Assembly: GCA_039583705.1 (NCBI GenBank)
Contig: JAVKSM010000022.1
Location: 1-31,407, forward strand
Source of the DNA: JAVKSM01 sp039583705
GTDB taxonomy: Bacteria; Actinomycetota; Actinomycetes; Mycobacteriales; Pseudonocardiaceae
Direction: 5' to 3'
DNA: 31,407 nt
Shown here piece after piece: positions 29,056-31,407 of this stretch (position 1 is the stretch's first letter; each line of letters starts with the position of its first letter). Below the pieces are notes generated by a model. That model worked only from the letters and a program-made list of their open reading frames with translations. It searched no databases and was not told the DNA's origin. The position numbers were made by a program, and so were the translations under genes.

Positions 29056-29100
29056 GAGCACCCGGGCCCTACCCGGGCCTCACCCGGCGCCGGGGTGCTC
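29056..29100. terminator. GC-rich hairpin between convergent genes
   Basis: GAGCACC (29056-29062) pairs with GGTGCTC (29094-29100), enclosing further CCCGGG-type complementary segments. It lies after the lipoprotein stop and overlaps the last codons of the convergent glycosyltransferase. There is no T-tract, so function as a bidirectional terminator is inferred from position. Confidence 0.35.
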
Positions 29101-30222
29101 CACGGCCCGTTCGTAGGTCGCGAGGTGGGCCCGGGCGCAGGCCTGCCAGGTGAAGCGTCGGGCCCGTTTCCGGGCCGCGGCCGCCAGGGCGGCCCGGCGT
29201 CCGGCGTTCGACATCAGCTCCCGGACCGCCATGGCGATGTCACCGGCGCCGGTGCCGCAATAGGCCACCGCGTCACCGCCGACCTCGGGCAGCGCCAACC
29301 GCCGCGTGGTCAGGACGGCGGCGCCGCAGGCCATCGCCTCCAGGACCGGGAGGCCGAAACCTTCCCCCAGGCTCGGGTAGACGACCAGCGCCGCTCCGCC
29401 GAGCAGCCCGCGGAGCTGCTGCACGGGCAGGTAACCGGCGCGGACCAGCTTCAGGTGCGACGGCACCAGCGTCTCGGCGGTGTCCATCTCGTGGTCCCAG
29501 CCGGGGGCGCCGGCCAGCACGAGCGGCGGTGGCTCGGCAAGTCCCCGGCAGGCCTGGACCCATCCCCGGATCAGGGCGGGGACGTTCTTGCGCGGCTCCA
29601 TGGTGCCGAGGAACGCCAGGTAGTGTCCCTCCCGCACTCCGAGCCGGTGGGCCGCCGCTGCCCGCTCGGCTGCCGTCGGCTGGTGGAAGACGGACTCGTC
29701 CACCCCGTGCGGGATGACCTCCAGCCGGGACCGACCCGGCCCGACCCACCGCATCACCTCGCTGCGCGTCGCCTCGGACGGGACGATGCACACCGCGGCC
29801 TGCCGCACCGCGTGCGCCGTCGCGAGCCGGAAGAACGACGCCTTGTAGGTGAGGTGGTTGCCCGGGTCGGAGAAGAACGTGGCGTCGTGCAGGGTCACGA
29901 CCACCGGCCGTCCCGCGACGAGGGGCATGGTGTAGTGCGGGCAGTGCACGACATCGGCGCGGACCGACCGGGCCAGCAGGGGTAGGCCCGACTGCTCCCA
30001 CGCCAGCCGCACCGCTCGCCGTTCGGCCGCCGACCGGAGCCCCCGCACCTCGGCGCCGAGCGCGGTGAAAGCCGCCACATCCCGCCGCTGGCAGGCGACG
30101 ACGACGCGCGCGCCCTCCGCGGTCAGCGCGGCGGTCAGGTTGTCCACGTACCGACCCACGCCGCCCCGATCGGCCGGAACCGCCGTGGCGTCGAGCAGCA
30201 GCCGGAGTCCCACCGGCCGCAT
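29080..30222 (-). CDS. GT4-type glycosyltransferase (GT-B fold)
   Basis: 380 residues from ATG 30222; GTG 30213 is possible. N-terminal half: L-L-D-A-T-A-V-P-A-D-R-G-G-V-G-R-Y, D-V-V-H-C-P-H-Y-T-M-P and V-V-T-L-H-D-A-T-F-F. C-terminal half: V-I-P-H-G-V-D, LAFLGTMEPRKNVPALIRGW, and the E-x7-E donor motif Y-P-S-L-G-E-G-F-G-L-P-V-L-E-A-M-A-C-G. This is a typical retaining GT4 enzyme (mannosyl-type relatives frequent) acting at the cytosolic membrane face on lipid or polysaccharide acceptors. Divergent from, and similar in size to, the next glycosyltransferase, with 42 bp between the two starts. An ATG far upstream in the same frame crosses that gene and is spurious. Confidence 0.92.
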   Translation of the reverse strand: MRPVGLRLLLDATAVPADRGGVGRYVDNLTAALTAEGARVVVACQRRDVAAFTALGAEVRGLRSAAERRAVRLAWEQSGLPLLARSVRADVVHCPHYTMPLVAGRPVVVTLHDATFFSDPGNHLTYKASFFRLATAHAVRQAAVCIVPSEATRSEVMRWVGPGRSRLEVIPHGVDESVFHQPTAAERAAAAHRLGVREGHYLAFLGTMEPRKNVPALIRGWVQACRGLAEPPPLVLAGAPGWDHEMDTAETLVPSHLKLVRAGYLPVQQLRGLLGGAALVVYPSLGEGFGLPVLEAMACGAAVLTTRRLALPEVGGDAVAYCGTGAGDIAMAVRELMSNAGRRAALAAAARKRARRFTWQACARAHLATYERAVEHPGAG

Positions 30223-30264
30223 CCTGCCGGACCTCGCGTCGCAGCGGTTCGTAGGGTTTGACCA

Positions 30265-31407
30265 ATGAAGGTCGCACTGGTGGTGGAGCAGGCGTGGCAC
30301 CAGGTGCCGGGCGGCACCGCGCGTTCGATCCTGGAGACCCTGCAGGCCCTGCGGGAGCGGGCCGACGTGGACGTCACGCCGGTGGCGGCCCGGCACCCGG
30401 CCCCGGCCGAGGCGCCGTGGGCGGTCCCGCCACCCGTGGCGTACCTCCCGCTGCCCCGCACCGCGCTGTACGAGGCGTGGCAGCGGCTTCGACGCCCGGC
30501 GGTGCAGCAGGTGGCGGGGCCGGTGGACGTCGTGCACGCCACCACGATGGCGATACCTCCCCCGGGCGACGCGGCGCTCGTGGTCACCGTCCACGACCTG
30601 GCCTTCCGCGCGAGCCCCGGGCACTTCACGCGGCACGGTCGCCGGTTCTTCGAGCGCGGGCTCGACCTGGTGCGGGCCGAGGCCGACCTGGTGGTGTGCC
30701 CGTCCGGCGCCACCGCGAGCCAATGCGCGGCGGCCGGCGTCCCGCGGCAGCGGCTGCGAGTCGTCCCGCACGGCGTCCGGGTGCCGCCGGTCAGCGCCGC
30801 GGAGGTGCGCCGGCTCCGCGACGCCCACGGGCTGCGCCGCGACTACATCCTGTGGTGCGGCACGCTGGAGCCGCGCAAAAACGTCCCGGTGCTGGTGGCG
30901 GCCTTCCGGCGCCTGGTCGAGAACGGGCTGGACGTCGACCTCGTCCTGGTCGGGCCGGTGGGGTGGGGCTCGGTCGACACGAGCGTCGCGGGGCCGGCCG
31001 CGGAGCGGGTGCGCAGGCTGGGGTTCCTGGCTCCGGCCGACCTGCACGCCGTCTACGCCGGGGCGCGGGTTTTCTGCTATCCCTCGCTGGTGGAGGGGTT
31101 CGGCCTGCCGGTGCTGGAGGCGATGGCGCACGGGATACCCGTCGTCACCTCGCGGGGCACGGCGACCGAGGAGGCGGCGGGCGGCGCCGCGCTGCTCGTG
31201 GCGCCCACCGACGTGGCTGCCCTCTGCAAGGCGCTGGCCGCGGCCAGGGCGATTCCGGGCGACGAGCTCCGGGCCGCAGTGCTGCGGGAGCTGGCGCTGG
31301 CGCTGGCGGCGGCCGGGATGCGGGAGAATGCCGCGGATGCAGCAAACCAGGCGCTGGTGGCGGCGCGGGCCATCACAGGAAGCTGGACTCAGTTCGAGGC
31401 GTTGCGG
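30265..31407 (+). CDS. GT4-type glycosyltransferase, partial (3' end outside window)
   Basis: Open from ATG 30265 to the window end, 381 codons with no stop. Starts M-K-V-A-L-V-V-E-Q-A-W-H-Q-V-P-G-G-T-A-R-S; then D-V-V-H-A-T-T-M-A-I-P-P, V-T-V-H-D-L-A-F, V-V-P-H-G-V, ILWCGTLEPRKNVPVLVAAF and the donor motif Y-P-S-L-V-E-G-F-G-L-P-V-L-E-A-M-A-H-G. It is clearly related to the minus-strand neighbour, so the pair may be an old duplication or partners in one glycan pathway. Typical family length is ~370-390 residues, so only the last few codons are likely missing. The two starts share a very short divergent promoter region (30223-30264). Confidence 0.92.
   Translation, partial: MKVALVVEQAWHQVPGGTARSILETLQALRERADVDVTPVAARHPAPAEAPWAVPPPVAYLPLPRTALYEAWQRLRRPAVQQVAGPVDVVHATTMAIPPPGDAALVVTVHDLAFRASPGHFTRHGRRFFERGLDLVRAEADLVVCPSGATASQCAAAGVPRQRLRVVPHGVRVPPVSAAEVRRLRDAHGLRRDYILWCGTLEPRKNVPVLVAAFRRLVENGLDVDLVLVGPVGWGSVDTSVAGPAAERVRRLGFLAPADLHAVYAGARVFCYPSLVEGFGLPVLEAMAHGIPVVTSRGTATEEAAGGAALLVAPTDVAALCKALAAARAIPGDELRAAVLRELALALAAAGMRENAADAANQALVAARAITGSWTQFEALR

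Noticed and set aside
29080..31131. 683-residue minus-strand frame as one protein
   Set aside because: The front ~300 residues are antisense to the plus-strand glycosyltransferase; the real enzyme starts at 30222.

Overview
The window is very GC-rich throughout. GTG starts are frequent, operons are packed with 4-bp GTGA overlaps, and the gene families present (TatB, NIPA-like DMT proteins, XRE-TPR regulators, DUF6247, CsbD, N,N-dimethylformamidase-like lipoprotein) are typical of a high-GC actinomycete, probably Pseudonocardiales or a relative; the genus is inference. It is a draft scaffold piece, because a 100-N gap sits at 6992-7091.

Left part (1-8.4 kb): the end of a GT28-like glycosyltransferase; two coupled minus-strand NIPA-like DMT transporters; then on the plus strand a YVTN beta-propeller/thioredoxin fusion, an MFS transporter, a third NIPA-like DMT protein, a 55-residue membrane protein and an AI-2E-type transporter whose N-terminus is an 18-bp minisatellite. 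The standout is the propeller/thioredoxin gene. Its CxxC motif reads W-(TGA)-G-P-C, and the same frame continues for 105 more sense codons through a normal thioredoxin C-terminus, with a hairpin just after the TGA. This is best explained as a selenoprotein that an ordinary gene caller would split in two.

Middle (8.4-14.75 kb): a decayed VCBS/FG-GAP fragment; a coupled hyuA-hyuB pair (hydantoinase/oxoprolinase type); tatB; a toxin-antitoxin-like pair with a short toxin; csbD; a frameshifted DUF6247 gene; and a phosphoesterase (phospholipase C family) remnant that stops 18 bp from the next gene. This stretch is a graveyard of broken genes.

14.75-21.5 kb: a complete type I restriction-modification operon on the minus strand, hsdM-hsdS-hsdR, each pair overlapping by 4 bp, with a perfect 13-bp hairpin just upstream of hsdM. 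Upstream of it is an XRE-TPR regulator coupled to a HIT hydrolase, divergent from a small unknown gene.

23.6-27.2 kb: a five-gene minus-strand redox operon: membrane-anchored Pro-rich protein, ApbE flavin transferase, ferric-reductase-like cytochrome b, NuoF-like NADH/FMN protein (one Fe-S ligand Cys replaced by Ala) and a [3Fe-4S]-type ferredoxin. A cluster of direct and inverted repeats lies upstream. The likely job is NADH or ferredoxin to membrane electron transfer with a covalently flavinylated partner, but no partner with a recognisable flavinylation motif is in the window.

Right end (27.4-31.4 kb): a lipoprotein of the N,N-dimethylformamidase beta-subunit-like family and two divergent GT4-type glycosyltransferases, the last running off the end.
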